Shown here: piece after piece, positions 39,465 through 50,292 of the stretch
Numbering within the stretch: the stretch's first letter is position 1
Layout of the letters: each line of letters starts with the position of its first letter
Source: Streptomyces sp. WAC08241
Lineage (GTDB): Bacteria; Actinomycetota; Actinomycetes; Streptomycetales; Streptomycetaceae
Length of the DNA: 64,000 nucleotides
Assembly: GCA_007858575.1 (NCBI GenBank)
Contig: CP042279.1
Coordinates: 4,900,501 to 4,964,500 of the forward strand
Direction of reading: 5' to 3'
The notes under the pieces: model-generated
Told to the model about the DNA's origin: nothing
The model's input: the letters and a program-made list of their open reading frames with translations, nothing else
Database searches by the model: none
Program-made: the position numbers and the translations under genes

Positions 39465-41702
39465 GTGAAGCAGTCCTCTCCGTCCCGCAGGACGGCCGCG
39501 GCGATCGCCGTCGTGCTCTCCGTCGCCCTCGGCGGCACCGCCCCGGCGATGTCCGCGGCCGCCGCTCCGGCGACCGGGCTCGGGCCCGGGGCCGTCGCCC
39601 CGGCCCCGGGCGGGTGATCACCCTGCCCCGCACCATCGGGCTCGTCTCCGTCGGGCCCTCCGGCTTCCCTCACCCTGGAGCCGGGCGAGAGGGGCGACGT
39701 CCACCGCTGGACGAACACCGTGGACGGCACCAGCAGGGTGCTGCCGGAGCCGGCCTGGTACAGCGGCGGCTCCTCCGACCTGCTCGTGACCTCGGGCGAC
39801 GGGGCGACGGCCACCTACCGCGTGTACGACATGTCGTCGCCGGACGGCGCCTACCGGACCGTCCCCAGGAGGACCGACCGCAGCCTGTGGGGAACGGTCG
39901 GCCAGATGCTGATCACGACGGAGTGGGACGCCGCCGCCCGCGTCCACCGCACGCCCCACCTCGTCACGCCCGACGGCGGCGCCGGGTCGGACCGTCCGGT
40001 GACTGGTCTGCCCGCGGACCTGAAGGTCCTGAAGGTCGCGCCCGCCTCGGCCTCCACGGTGCTCGTCCACTACACGGCGCCCGGCGCGGACTCCGTCGTC
40101 CGCCACCACATCGCCGTCGTCGACACCGCCACCGCCGCGGTCGTCGAGCGGCGCCAGGTGGGCGACGGCACCGAGTACTTCGCGCCCGTCGCCCTCTCCG
40201 GCTCCCGACTGGCCTGGGTCGAGCACCCCGAGGGGTCCAGTCGCCCCACGGCCAGGCTGATGTACGCCGAGCGCGGCGGCGAGGGCCCGGCCTCGGTGGT
40301 CGAGGACGCCGGTCTCGTCGGCAACGGCAACGTCGTGGGCGCCGTGGGCGACTGGATCGCCTACGCCTCCGGCCGCGGCTACGACGCGACGGCACCGTCG
40401 CCGGGGCACGCGCTGACCGCCTTCCACACCGTCGACGGCGCCCGGATCACCCTGCTCGACCACGTCTTCGACGTCCAGCCCGCCCCCGACGGCACCCTGC
40501 TCGTGCGCGGCGGCAGCCTGGAGCGGGGCGAGGGATCTACCGGATCGCGCTCGGCGAGGACGGCAGGCCCGCCGCCACGCTCGTCGCGCGCACCGCCGGG
40601 TCGACCGCCCTCACCCTGGTGGGTGCCGACGCGCCCGCCCGTCAGGTGCTCAAGGGAACCACGACCAGATCAAGCTGAGCTGGTCGCTCTCCCGGTACCA
40701 CGCCGACGTCACCGTGACGCTCCGTCACACGCGTACCGGGAAGTCGTACACCTCCACCTCCCCTACGCCACGCACGGGGAGGACGGCACCAGGTACGTCC
40801 AGCTCTGGTGGGACGGCCTCACGAACGCCCGCGAGGTCGCCCCCGAGGGCGACTACACCTGGCAGCTCGACGCCGAACCGCTCAACGGCATCGGCCCGGC
40901 CCTGAAGGCGTCCGGCTCCTTCGCGCTGACCCGGTGGGCATACCCGCACGACTACGACGACGACGCGACCCCCGATCTGCTCGCCATGGACTACTCCGGT
41001 TTCCTGTACACGGAGACGACTCCTCGCGCGATCCGCGCGAGAAGATCGGGGAGGGCTTCCGGATCTACGACCGGATCGAGTCCGCGGGCAACCTGGCGGG
41101 CGGCACGGCCGGCGACTTCGTCGCCCGCGACAAGACCGGCGTGCTGTGGAGCTTCCTCGGCAGGGGCGACGGCACCTTCGTCCCGCGCACCCGGATCGGC
41201 GGCGGCTGGAACACGTACGACAAGATCGCCGCGGGCTCCGACCTGACCGGCGACGGCCGCCCCGACCTCGTCGCCGTCGACACCGCCGGAGCCCTCTGGC
41301 TCCACAAGGCCACCGGCGACTGGAAGACGCCCTACGCCCCCGCGTCAAGCTTGCCGCCGGCGGCTTCGACACCTACAACCAGATCACCGCCGTCGGCGAC
41401 CTGGCTGGGAACCCCACGGGCGACCTGATCGCCCGTGACAAGTCCGGCGTGCTGTGGAGCTTCTCGGCAAGGGCGACGGCACCTTCGCGCCGCGCACCCG
41501 GATCGGCGGCGGCTGGAACGTGTACACGCAGCTCGCCGGCGCCGGGGACGTCAACGACGACGGACGCGCCGACCTCGTCGCGTACGGCTCCGGCGGCACG
41601 TACCTCTACCCGGGCACAGGCTCCTGGCAGGTCCCGTTCGGCAAGCCGACGCCCACCGGGCTCCTCGTGAACGAGACCGGTTCGTTCATCGACGTCACCT
41701 GA
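39465..41702 (+). CDS. Secreted FG-GAP-repeat protein, paralogue B (frameshifted)
   Basis: About 745 residues. GTG 39465 follows GAAGGA and gives VKQSSPSRRTAAAIAVVLSV, a signal peptide with cleavage near AMSAAAAP. The N-terminal half is like paralogue C: RWTNTVDGTSRVLPEPAWYS, TYRVYDMSSPDGAYRTV and SDRPVTGLPADLKVLKV. An Ig-like GDYTWQLDAEPLNGIGPALK leads to calcium-loop repeats HDYDDDATPDLLAMD, AAGSDLTGDGRPDLVAVD and GAGDVNDDGRADLVAYG, the last followed by GSGGTYLYPGTGSW. Frame changes are near 39617, 39668, 40535, 40660, 40765, 41020, 41343 and 41463. It starts 59 bases after paralogue A ends. Confidence 0.82.
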
Positions 41703-41741
41703 CCCCGAGCCGGCCTTTCCCCTTCCCACGAAGGACTCATC

Positions 41742-44175
41742 GTGCGACTCTCCTCCTCCCGGCGGTCGGCCGCGGCGATCGCCGCCGTGCTCGCCGTCAC
41801 CCTCGGCACGGGCGCCCTCGCCGTGCCCGCCGTCGCCGCCCCGGCGGGTCCTGCCGCGACGGCGACCACGACCACGACCACGACCAACGCGATCTCCATT
41901 CCCGGCCTCACGCACGTGAGTGGGCGCGGGCCCGTCCGGGTTCCTGTCCTACGGGCCTGGCGCCAACGGCTCGTTCAGCGAGCCGATCTACCGCTGGACC
42001 AGCACCGTCGACGGCACCACCACGACGCTGCCCGCCCAGAGCGCCTACTACGGCGGCTTTCTCCGACGTCGTCGTCACCAAGGAGCCGACGCGGGCCACC
42101 TACCGGATGTACGACATGTCGCAGCCGGGCAGCGCCTACCTGTCGCTCAGCGTCAGCGGCTCCCCCACCCTGCGCGCGGTCGTGGGCTCGACGCTCGTCG
42201 TCTCGACCTGGGACGAGACGAGCAGCGCCGGCGAACTCCGGCTGGTGACGCGGAACGCCCACGACGTCAGCGACCGTCCGGTGACCGGCCTGCCCGCCAA
42301 CGCCCGGGTCCTCTCGTCCAAGGCGGCCTCGGCCTCCACCGTGCTCGTCCGCTACTCGACGCGCGACGCGGAGTCCGTCGTCCACCACCACCTGGCGGTC
42401 GTCGACGTCCCCACCGCCTCGATCGCCGAGGACCGCGAGATCGGCAACGCGATCTACTCGGGGACACGGCGCTCTCCGCCTCCCACCTGGCCTGGGTGGA
42501 GACGGCGGGCACGACCGCCACGCTGCGGTACGCCGAGCGCGGCGCGGGCACCACCGCGGGGTCGATCCCGCTGGAGAACCGCACGGGCACCCGCCTCGCC
42601 TTCGTCGGCCGCTGGCTGACGTACGCGTCGCCCGGCGCCGACATGGCCACCGCGCCGAACGCCCTGCACGCGCTGACCGCGCTCGACCCCACGACCGGCG
42701 CCACGGTCAAGCTCCTCGACACCGTCCTGTCCTCCGTCGCCGCGCCCGACGGCAGCGTCCTCGTGCGCGGCGGCACCGTCGCGCAGGGCGAGGGCGTCTA
42801 CCGGATCTCCGACACCGGCGGCGCCCCGAGCGTGACCCTGGTCGCGAGCACCGGCCGGCCGACCGCGCTGAAGCTGCTGGCGAAGACCGTGCCCGCCACG
42901 GTCGAGTTCGACCGGACCGACGGCATGGCGAGCATGGAGTGGCAGTTGTCCCGGGGCCTGGCCTCCGGCACCCTGACGGTGCGGCACGTCCGCACGGGCA
43001 CGACGGTGATCGACCGGCCCTTCGACTCCTCCCTGAACTGGCCCGGCGGCTCGGGATTCCTGGAGGTGGAGTGGGACGACCGCACGGGCAGCCCGCACGC
43101 GCCCAACGGGGAGTACGTCTGGGAGCTGAACGCCACCCCGAAGAACGGCATCGGCCCGGCCCTCAAGGAGACCGGCACGCTCACGGTCGTCCGCGAGCCC
43201 AACGCGCACGACTTCAACGACAACGGCTCCCCCGACCTGCTCGCGCTCGACGCGGACGGCGTCCTGTGGCGCGACGACGTCTTCCACTCCCGCTGGTCCG
43301 ACGGCATCAACGGCTACCGCACGAAGGTCGGCGCGGGCTTCCAGGCGTACGACCTGATCGAGGCAGCGGGCGACCTCGCGGGCGGCGCGGCCGGCGACTT
43401 CGTCGCCCGCGACAGGTCCGGCGTGCTGTGGAGCTTCCTCGGCAAGGGCGACGGCACCTTCGCGCCCCGCACCGGCCTCGGCACCGGCTGGGGCGTCTAC
43501 AACAAGATCGCGGCCGGCTCGGACCTCACCGGCGACGGCCGCCCCGACCTCGTCGCGGTCGACGCCGCCGGAGCCCTCTGGCTCCACAAGGCGACCGGCA
43601 AGTGGGACGCGCCCTACACCACCGCCCGCGTCAAGCTCGCCGCCGGCGGCTTCAACGCGTACGACCAGCTCACGGCCGTCGGCGACATCGCCGGAGCCAC
43701 TGCCGGGGACGTCGTCGCCCGGGACACCGACGGCGTGCTGTGGAGCTTCCTCGGCAAGGGCGACGGCACCTTCGCGCCGCGCACCCGGATCGGCGGCGGC
43801 TGGAACGCCTTCTCCCAGATCGTCGGCACCGGCGACATCGACAGGGACGGCCGCTCCGACCTCGTCGGCTACGGCCCCGAGACGCATCCGTACCTGGGCA
43901 CGGGCGTGTGGTCGGCGCCGTTCGGTCCGAAGCTGTACGGCCAGTTGTACTACGGCGAGGGCGCCAAGTTCCGGAACGTCACTGACCCCGGCCGGACCCC
44001 GGTCCGTGCCGTGACACCCGGGGCGCGGCGGTACCCCCGCCGCGCCGACCTCCTCGCGTACGGCTCCGGCGGGACGTACGTCCACCTGGGCACGGGCACG
44101 GAGTCGGCGCCCTTCACCCGGATCCCCACCGGCCTCTACCGGGGCGAGGGCACGAGGTTCGACTCGGTGTCCTGA
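41742..44175 (+). CDS. Secreted FG-GAP-repeat protein, paralogue C (frameshifted)
   Basis: About 810 residues. GTG 41742 follows GAAGGA and gives VRLSSSRRSAAAIAAVLAVT, a signal peptide cleaved near AVPAVAAP. The N-terminal half has PIYRWTSTVDGTTTTLPAQS, TYRMYDMSQPGSAYLS and SDRPVTGLPANARVLSS. An Ig-like unit (NGEYVWELNATPKNGIGP) precedes long, well preserved repeats: HDFNDNGSPDLLALD, VARDRSGVLWSFLGKGDG, SDLTGDGRPDLVAVD and GDIDRDGRSDLVGYG. An extra C-terminal half-repeat, ADLLAYGSGGTYVHLGTG, is absent from B. Frame changes cluster near 41935, 42065 and 42465; the rest is uninterrupted. It starts 39 bases after B. Confidence 0.84.
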
Positions 44176-44212
44176 ATCCGGGGCCCCCGGACGCGCGACC
44201 GCGGCCGGTAGG

Positions 44213-44252
44213 CGCCGGGCCGTCCCGAGCGGGTTCGCGGGACGGCCCGGCG
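44213..44252. terminator. 15-bp perfect hairpin between convergent FG-GAP genes
   Basis: CGCCGGGCCGTCCCG (44213-44227) pairs exactly with CGGGACGGCCCGGCG (44238-44252) around a 10-base loop. It lies between the stop of paralogue C (44175) and that of the minus-strand paralogue D (44267). Confidence 0.82.
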
Positions 44253-44266
44253 CCGGGACGGTCCGG

Positions 44267-46489
44267 TTAGGCGACGGTGTACGCGCTGCCTTCGCCGGGG
44301 CCGTCGTAGAGCCGCGTGTCCACCCGGGTGAAGGGCGTCTCCCAACTACCGGTGGTGCGGTAGAGGTAGGTGCCCTGGGGCCGTAGCCGATCAGGTCGGG
44401 GCGGCCGTCGTTGTCGACGTCGCCGGCGCCGACGAGTTGGGTGAACATGTTCCAGCCGCCGCCGATGCGGGTGCGGGGGCGAAGGTGCCGTCGCCCTTGC
44501 CCAGGTGCAGCCACAGGACGCCGTTGGTGTCGCGGGCGACGAGGTCGCCGGCGGTGGCTCCGGCGATGTTGCCCACGGCGGTGATCTGGTTGTAGACGCC
44601 CCAGCCGCCGCCGAGGCTGGTGCGGGCGGTGTAGGGCTTGGCCCAGTCGCCGGTGCCCTTGTAGAGCCAGGCGGTGCCCGTGGTGTCGGTGGCGACGAGG
44701 TCGGGGCGGCCGTCGCCGGTCAGGTCGGAGCCGCCGGTGACCTTGTCGTAGACGTGCCAGCCGTAGCCGATCTTCGTCCGGGGCGCGAAGGTGCCGTCGC
44801 CCTTGGCGAGGTGGCTCCACAGGTCGCCGTTGGCGTCGAGCGCGACGACGTCGCCGTGGGCGGCGCCGCCGATGTTCCCGACCGCCTCGATGTGCTCGTA
44901 GACGTTCCAGCCGAGTGCCGACGGCCGTGCGGCCGGCCGACTTGTAGTGCCCGTCCACCGGTCCGTCGAAGAGGTCGTCCCGCCACAGCGTGCCCGCGGA
45001 GTCCCGCGCGAGCAGGTCGGTCGATCCGTTGTCGGTGAAGTCGTGCGGGTTGGCCTGGCGGGTGACCCGGAACGTGCCGGAAGTGCGCGCGGCGCTGCCG
45101 ATGCCGCCCGGGATGGCGACGAAGTTCCAGGTGTAGGCGCCGTTCGGGGCACTGGCGCCTCGATGAGGCCGTCCCACTCCATGACCGGGTTCACCGAGCG
45201 GTCGTCCGGGCCGGGCAGGGTGACCTTCTTGCCGGTGGCCACGTGCGTCAGCGTCACCATCGCGAAGGCCGAGCGCGAGATCGTCCACTCCCACCGCGTC
45301 CGGGTGCCCGGCTGCTGGAGGTCCACGGTCGTGGGGACCTTCGAGCCGAGGACGGTGACGGCGAAGTTCCGGCCCGTGCTCGCGACCTCGGTCACCACGG
45401 GGACGCTGCCCTGGACGCCGTCGAACAGCCGGTACAGGCCGTCGGCGTCGTTCTTGACGCCCCGCACGTGCACCGCGCCGTCCGGCGCGTGGGCGAAGCC
45501 GGAGAAACGCTCCAGGAGTTCGTACGGCTGGGCGTCGGACGTGAAGAGGTCCACGGCGTACAGCGGGCTGATCGAGGCGCCGGCCGTCTCGCCCGGGACG
45601 CCGTACAGCAGCACGTCACCGACGATGCCGACGATGACGGCCTTCTGGCTGAAGCTGTCCAGCAGGATCTCCCTGGGCAGCTTGCCGGCCCGGTCGACGA
45701 TGATCCTGTTGCCCTCGGTGCGGGACTCGACCCGGGCGGTGTAGTCGTGCGTGATGGCGCCCGAGGCGTCCTTCACCAGCTTGCCGGTGTCCCTCTCGTG
45801 CCGCAGGGAGCCGCCGTGGACGAAGTCGACCCGCGCCAGCGAGTCCTGGGTGCGGAACGTCGCTCCCGACTCGTACCGGGTGGTGACCAGGACGAGCGCC
45901 TCGTTGCCGGCGGACGCGACGACCTTGAAGCTCACCTGGCTGCCCTGCCCGGAGAGCTTGACCTTCCGGGTCCGCTCGCCGTCCGGGGTGTACAGCCACA
46001 GGTCCTGGTAGTTCCCTCCCTCGGGACCTGGACGAACAGGTCCTTGCCGATCACGCCGACCAGCTTGGCTCCGGCGGCGAACTCGGTGACGAGGTCCACC
46101 GTGACGGGCGGGGCGGCGGGGGTCCTCATGTCCCGGACGGTCGCCGTGCCGCCGTCGCTCGTGACGACGAAGTCGGACGCGCTGTCGTGGGCGACGGCGG
46201 CGGCGCCGACCGGCTCCACCGAGCCGTCCGTCTTCCGCCACTCCAGGACGGTCTTGCCGTCGGAGTCCTCGCGGGACGTGAGGTACTCGGTGTCGCCGAC
46301 GCTGACGACGTCGGCGTCGACCGGCAGCGTCGCCGCGGCGGCGGCCTCGGCACCGGTCGCCGGCGCGGTACGGGCTGCGGGCGCGGCGGCGACGGCCGGG
46401 GCGGTGACGAGGGTCCCCGTCACGGCCGTGACCGTGGACAGGGTGAGGACCGCGGCGGCGAGCCGGCGGCCGGAGATGCGGTGCTTCAC
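44267..46489 (-). CDS. Secreted FG-GAP-repeat protein, paralogue D (frameshifted)
   Basis: About 740 residues on the opposite strand. GTG 46489 gives VKHRISGRRLAAAVLTLSTV, a signal peptide ending near APAVAAAP. The N-terminal half differs from A-C (VSVGDTEYLTSREDSDGKTV, GEALVLVTTRYESG-like stretch, PLYAVDLFTSDAQPYELLE), but the Ig-like part (APNGAYTWNFVAIPGGIGS) and the repeats are clearly related: HDFTDNGSTDLLARD, SDLTGDGRPDLVATD, VARDTNGVLWLHLGKGDG and GDVDNDGRPDLIGYG. Frame changes lie near 46018, 45152, 44925, 44475 and 44380. It ends convergent with paralogue C across a strong hairpin. Confidence 0.8.
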
Positions 46490-46767
46490 GTGTGGAACGA
46501 CCTTCCGGAGGTTGCTTCTTGGGGAGCGACGCGCGAGACGCCCGAGCGCACGGCGTGCGGCCGTCCTCGGTCCCTCGCGCCGGGCGGCGTTCTCCCCGCC
46601 GCACGCCCCTTTGGGAACGTGGCGGGTCTCACGCGGGGCGACCGCGCGAGACCTCCGGAGGAGGCGGGAACGGCACGCCTGCCCGTGCGCACCGACGAAT
46701 ACGACCCCTCGGGTGCGCGAACGGTTGTACGGAAAGCGGATCTTCTTGCGGGCTTAACCTCCACCGT
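46490..46767. other. Intergenic region upstream of HAD copy 2
   Basis: This 278-base gap should hold promoters for paralogue D and the HAD copy. Just before the HAD start it reads CCTCCACCGTGTGACC (46758-46773). That matches the 3' end of the DUF397 gene that overlaps HAD copy 1, although no DUF397 gene is present here. Confidence 0.5.
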
Positions 46768-47377
46768 GTGACCAGGAAGAAGTTCGTCCTCTTCGACGTC
46801 GACGGCACCCTCGTGGACGCCGTCGCCAACCAGCGCCGCGTCTGGCACGCGTGGGCCGGGCGGTACGGGCTCGACGGGGACGAGGTGTACGCCGTGGCGC
46901 TGCGCACCCGCCCCGTCGAGACGTTCGCGGCGGTCGCACCGGCCGAGGACCCGGCCGAGTGCCTCGCCCTCCCGCACGCCCTGGAGGACGAGGACGTGCG
47001 CACGGGGACGTACACGGCCTTCGAGCTGGCCGCACTTCCGGCGGACCGGTGGGCACTGGTGACGTCGAACTACGCACACCACGTGCGGGGCCGGTTCGAG
47101 CGGACCGGACTCCCTGCCGGGGCTGGTCGTCGACGCGGCCTCGGTGGCGGAGGGAAAGCCGTCGCCCGTCCCGTACCCTCACCGCCACCGAGAAGCTGGG
47201 CGCGGACCCGGCGGACTGCCTGGTGATCGAGGACGCGCCCTCGGGCGTACGGGCGGGCCTCGCCGCCGGCATGACGGTCTGGACGGTCAACACCCCGACC
47301 CCACACCCGGAGTCCCACCGCCACTTCCCGACCCTGAGGGGGCGGCACCGCACGTTTTGGCGGCGCTCGGCGCCTGA
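46768..47377 (+). CDS. HAD-superfamily hydrolase, copy 2 (frameshifted)
   Basis: Nearly identical in DNA to 27381-28005, with motifs FDVDGTLVDAV, ALVTSNY, EGKPSP and CLVIEDAPSGVRAGLAAGM. Differences include a four-codon deletion after YTAF, an extra C near 47112 and an altered 3' end (about 47335-47377) that shifts the final frame. It also carries the same extra C before motif IV (near 47177) as copy 1. GTG 46768 is the start by alignment. With several private defects it may be the decaying copy. Confidence 0.75.
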
Positions 47378-47389
47378 CGGGAAACGGTC

Positions 47390-48678
47390 TCAGGCGGCCG
47401 GGGCCGACACAACGGCGTGCAGTTCCCGTACGCCGGCGGCCCGGGGGTGCCGCTGTGCCAACTCGGTGACGATACGGCGAATCGCGGGGCGGTCCCGCAC
47501 CTCCCCGGGGCTCGCGCGGTGGGCGTCGAGCAGGGCGTGGGCGGTCTGCTCGGGCGGCCCCACGCCCACCAGGCGCGGGCCATGTCGGTGCCCAACCGCG
47601 CCTTGCGCTCGGCCGTCGAGAAGTGGTCGGCCCGGAGGTTCCGTCCGGCCTCCAGGGCCGCGCCGGCGTCACCGAGCGCCCAGTGCACACCGACGGTGTA
47701 GAGGTCCACGGCGGCCGGGTTGACGGGAAAGAGGCGGCCGGCGGGCGCGAGGGGCGGCAGACGTCGGGCAGCGCGCCGGGCCTCATCGGCCATCGCCAGG
47801 GCATCGGCACGCCGACCTCCCCGGGCGGCGGTGTAGGCCAGGGTGCACAGCATCTGCGCATAGGCCGACGAGGCGGCCTCCGTCCGCAGACCCGTGGCTT
47901 CCACCCGGGCCGCCGCCGACTCCATGAGACTCCGGGCCTCCTCGCCCCGGTCCTGGTGACGGAGCACGATCGCGAGTTCCCGGGAGGCGGCGGCCTCGGC
48001 GAGCGGGGAACCGGACACCTCGGCCCAGGTGCGGGCGCGGTCGGCGGCGAGGCGGGCCTGTTCGTACGAGCCGAGCTTGATCAGCAGGGCAGCACTCAGG
48101 CTGTAGGCGGAGGAGAGCCTCGCCTGATCGAGCTCACGGCGTGAGGACGCCGCGGCGTGCCCGTCGGCCAGGATGCCCGGCAACAGAGCGATGAGTTGCG
48201 TGTGGGAACCCTTGTCGTACAGCTCGCGAGCAGACGCCGTGCGGGCATCGAGTGCGCCCCTGCCCGTGGGCGGCGGGGTGTCGGCCAGAGCCCGGTCCAT
48301 GCCGAGCAGCATGGCGGCCGGAACGGTCGCCGTGGCGGCGAGCAGCGAGCGGCGACGCATCGGGTCCTCCTCGGCGTGCGGACTGGCCGACACTCTAGTG
48401 GCGGACGGTGCGGTGGGAGCCGGGGGCGCCAGAGAACTCACCAGGACGTGTTGCGGAACGCCCACCGTGGAGGCGGCCCGGTGGATCAGCGTCAGATCGA
48501 TCACCTGCGTGCGGCGTTCCATCCGCGAGACCGTCGCCGCCAAGCAGCCCAGATGCCGGCCGAGATCGGCGAGTGTCCACCCTCGGTGCTCGCGGCCCAG
48601 CCGCACCAACCCGCCCGGATGGCGCCGGGAAACCAGTTCCCTTGCTTTCGGGCTGTTCCAGAGCGGGTTGCCGGGCAT
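47390..48678 (-). CDS. Helix-turn-helix regulator with TPR-like C-terminus (frameshifted near end)
   Basis: About 430 residues. ATG 48678 starts MPGNPLWNSPKARELVSRRH. The N-terminal helix-turn-helix reads GWTLADLGRHLGCLAATVSR then MERRTQVIDLTLI. A twin-arginine-like hydrophobic stretch, MRRRSLLAATATVPAAMLLG, follows at about residue 105, odd for a cytoplasmic regulator but seen in streptomycete proteins of this build. The rest is helical TPR-type sequence (SSAYSLSAALLIKLGSYEQA, ARSLMESAAARVEATGL). One frame change near 47540 leads to the end at 47390. It is divergent from the 48865 gene and convergent with HAD copy 2. Confidence 0.75.
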
Positions 48679-48864
48679 GGGCCCCTCCCCCGCTGCACGA
48701 CCGGGGGTCATCACGGTACGGGGCGCGGAAGCCCCGCGTCGAGACCGCTTGCACGAGGTGCAAACGCCTTGCACAGAATGAGAGTTGACCTCTCCCAGGA
48801 GGCGCAACGCGGTGTCTCGGGACATCGCCCCGCACCTCGCGGGGCACCGCCCGAAGGAGGCATC

Positions 48865-49440
48865 ATGGCAACCGAAGCCGGAAGCACCGTCGTCACCGAC
48901 TCGGCGACCGGACCGCCCCGCTCTCCCCGCGACATCGTGCCGACCGTCCTCTGGGACAAGCAGATCGGCCTACTGATGCGGGACCACCCCTACGACTCCG
49001 TCATGGCGGCCCGTGTCCTCGGCCAGGGCTACGCCTACCTCCTCACCGCGATGGCCCATCGGGGCGAAGGTCTGGGACTCGCCCCGAGCGCGATCGTGGA
49101 CGTTGGCGTCCACACGATCATCCTCGACACCGTCACCTACGCCGAGCTGTGCGACCAGTACAACGACGGACACTTCCTGCACCACGTGCCTCTGGTCGAG
49201 ATGAAGAACGACGGATCGGTCCTGAAGACCGCCCATCTCGTCGCCCGCACCGGATGGGAAGTCGACCCGCCGCTGTGGAGGACGCCGCCGCCTGCGGACC
49301 CCGCCACCACGGCAACGACTCCCACTGACCCGCCCGCCCCTCGGGGCCCGGAGACCGTCCGGGTCCCGAGGGCCGCCCGGGTGGTCTTCCTTCGAACCGG
49401 TCGTGGCCCGCGCGCACCGCCGTCAGGATGTGCCGGGTGA
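48865..49440 (+). CDS. Conserved-looking protein of unknown function
   Basis: I do not recognise the family. ATG 48865 follows GAAGGAGG, a strong ribosome site. The product (191 residues) has IVPTVLWDKQIGLLMRDHPY, a helical stretch VMAARVLGQGYAYLLTAMAH, and a compact region HTIILDTVTYAELCDQYNDG with LHHVPLVEMKNDGS. The Pro/Thr/Arg-rich tail, from about residue 145, is low complexity and may be affected by an indel. No signal peptide is present. Its stop overlaps the GTG of methyltransferase copy 2, and a helix-turn-helix/TPR regulator is divergent, so it probably belongs to one operon with the methyltransferase and pseudokinase. Confidence 0.65.
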   Translation: MATEAGSTVVTDSATGPPRSPRDIVPTVLWDKQIGLLMRDHPYDSVMAARVLGQGYAYLLTAMAHRGEGLGLAPSAIVDVGVHTIILDTVTYAELCDQYNDGHFLHHVPLVEMKNDGSVLKTAHLVARTGWEVDPPLWRTPPPADPATTATTPTDPPAPRGPETVRVPRAARVVFLRTGRGPRAPPSGCAG

Positions 49441-50123
49441 CGACCACCGACCTCTGGCACCACTACGGCCGCGTCCGCGCCGAGCGGGACCATGCCGTCC
49501 CGGACTCCTTCCGCTGGTCCTGGAGTCAGGTCGACGGGCCGGGGCGGAGGTCCTCGGCGACCTCACCGGAAGAACCGTCGCCGACCTGGGGTCCGGAGCG
49601 GCACGTCACGCCGCCCACCTGGCCGTGCGCCACGCGCCGGTCCGGGTCGACGCCGTGGACGCCTCCCCGGCCCAGTACGCCATGGCCACCGCCCTCCACG
49701 GCTCGCTCGCCCCCGCCTGCGCCTCGTCCACCAGGACGTCGTCGCCCATCTCCACGCGCACCCCGGCGCCCACGACGTGCTCTACAGCGTCTTCGGGGCG
49801 CTGGACTTCACCGACCCCGCACGCTGCTGCCGGCCGCCGCCTCCGCGCTCCGGCCCGGCGGACGTCTGGTCTTCTCCACGCTCGCGCACTACCTGTCCGG
49901 GGAGCCCGCGCAGCCGGACGTCACGGCGGCCGACGTACCGGCGAGGACCCCGGACGGCGAGAGCGCCGCCCTGCGCCGGTGGGTGTTGCAGGAGTACGTG
50001 GACCAAGATCCTGGACGAGGCCGGGTTCGCCGGGATCCGGGTGGAGGAGCTGCCCGCCGGTGAAGGCCCCGGGCCGCCACCGCCCTCCTGATCGTCGCCG
50101 AGCGTCCCGCCGTATCGGCCTGA
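49437..50123 (+). CDS. Class I SAM-dependent methyltransferase, copy 2 (frameshifted)
   Basis: The fuller of the two copies. GTG 49437 overlaps the preceding stop and gives VTTTDLWHHYGRVRAERDHA and DSFRWSW before motif I GRTVADLGSGAARHAAHLA. Then come VDAVDASPAQYAMATALHG, DVLYSVFGALDFTDP, ALRPGGRLVFSTLAHYL and TKILDEAGFAGIRVEELPAG. Frame changes near 49722 and 50005 match those of copy 1; others near 49545, 49820 and 50075 are private. The substrate is unknown; small-molecule methylation is likely from the fold. Confidence 0.8.
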
Positions 50124-50167
50124 CGCGGCCTCCACCAGGATCTTCATCGGCTCTCCATTGTTCTTTC

Positions 50168-50194
50168 CAACTGCTTTGCAGTGATGAGCAGTTG
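50168..50194 (+). promoter_or_regulatory. Inverted repeat conserved upstream of pseudokinase copy 2
   Basis: CAACTGC (50168-50174) and GCAGTTG (50188-50194) are exact complements around TTTGCAGTGATGA. The counterpart before copy 1 is at 31053-31079. Confidence 0.4.
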
Positions 50195-50292
50195 AAGGGC
50201 GACCGGTCGGCGGGACGCTCGGTTATCGTGGCGCGCATGCAGGGGAGTCGAACAACAATTCCAGCCCGGACCGTCTGAGTGGCAGCGGAGCC

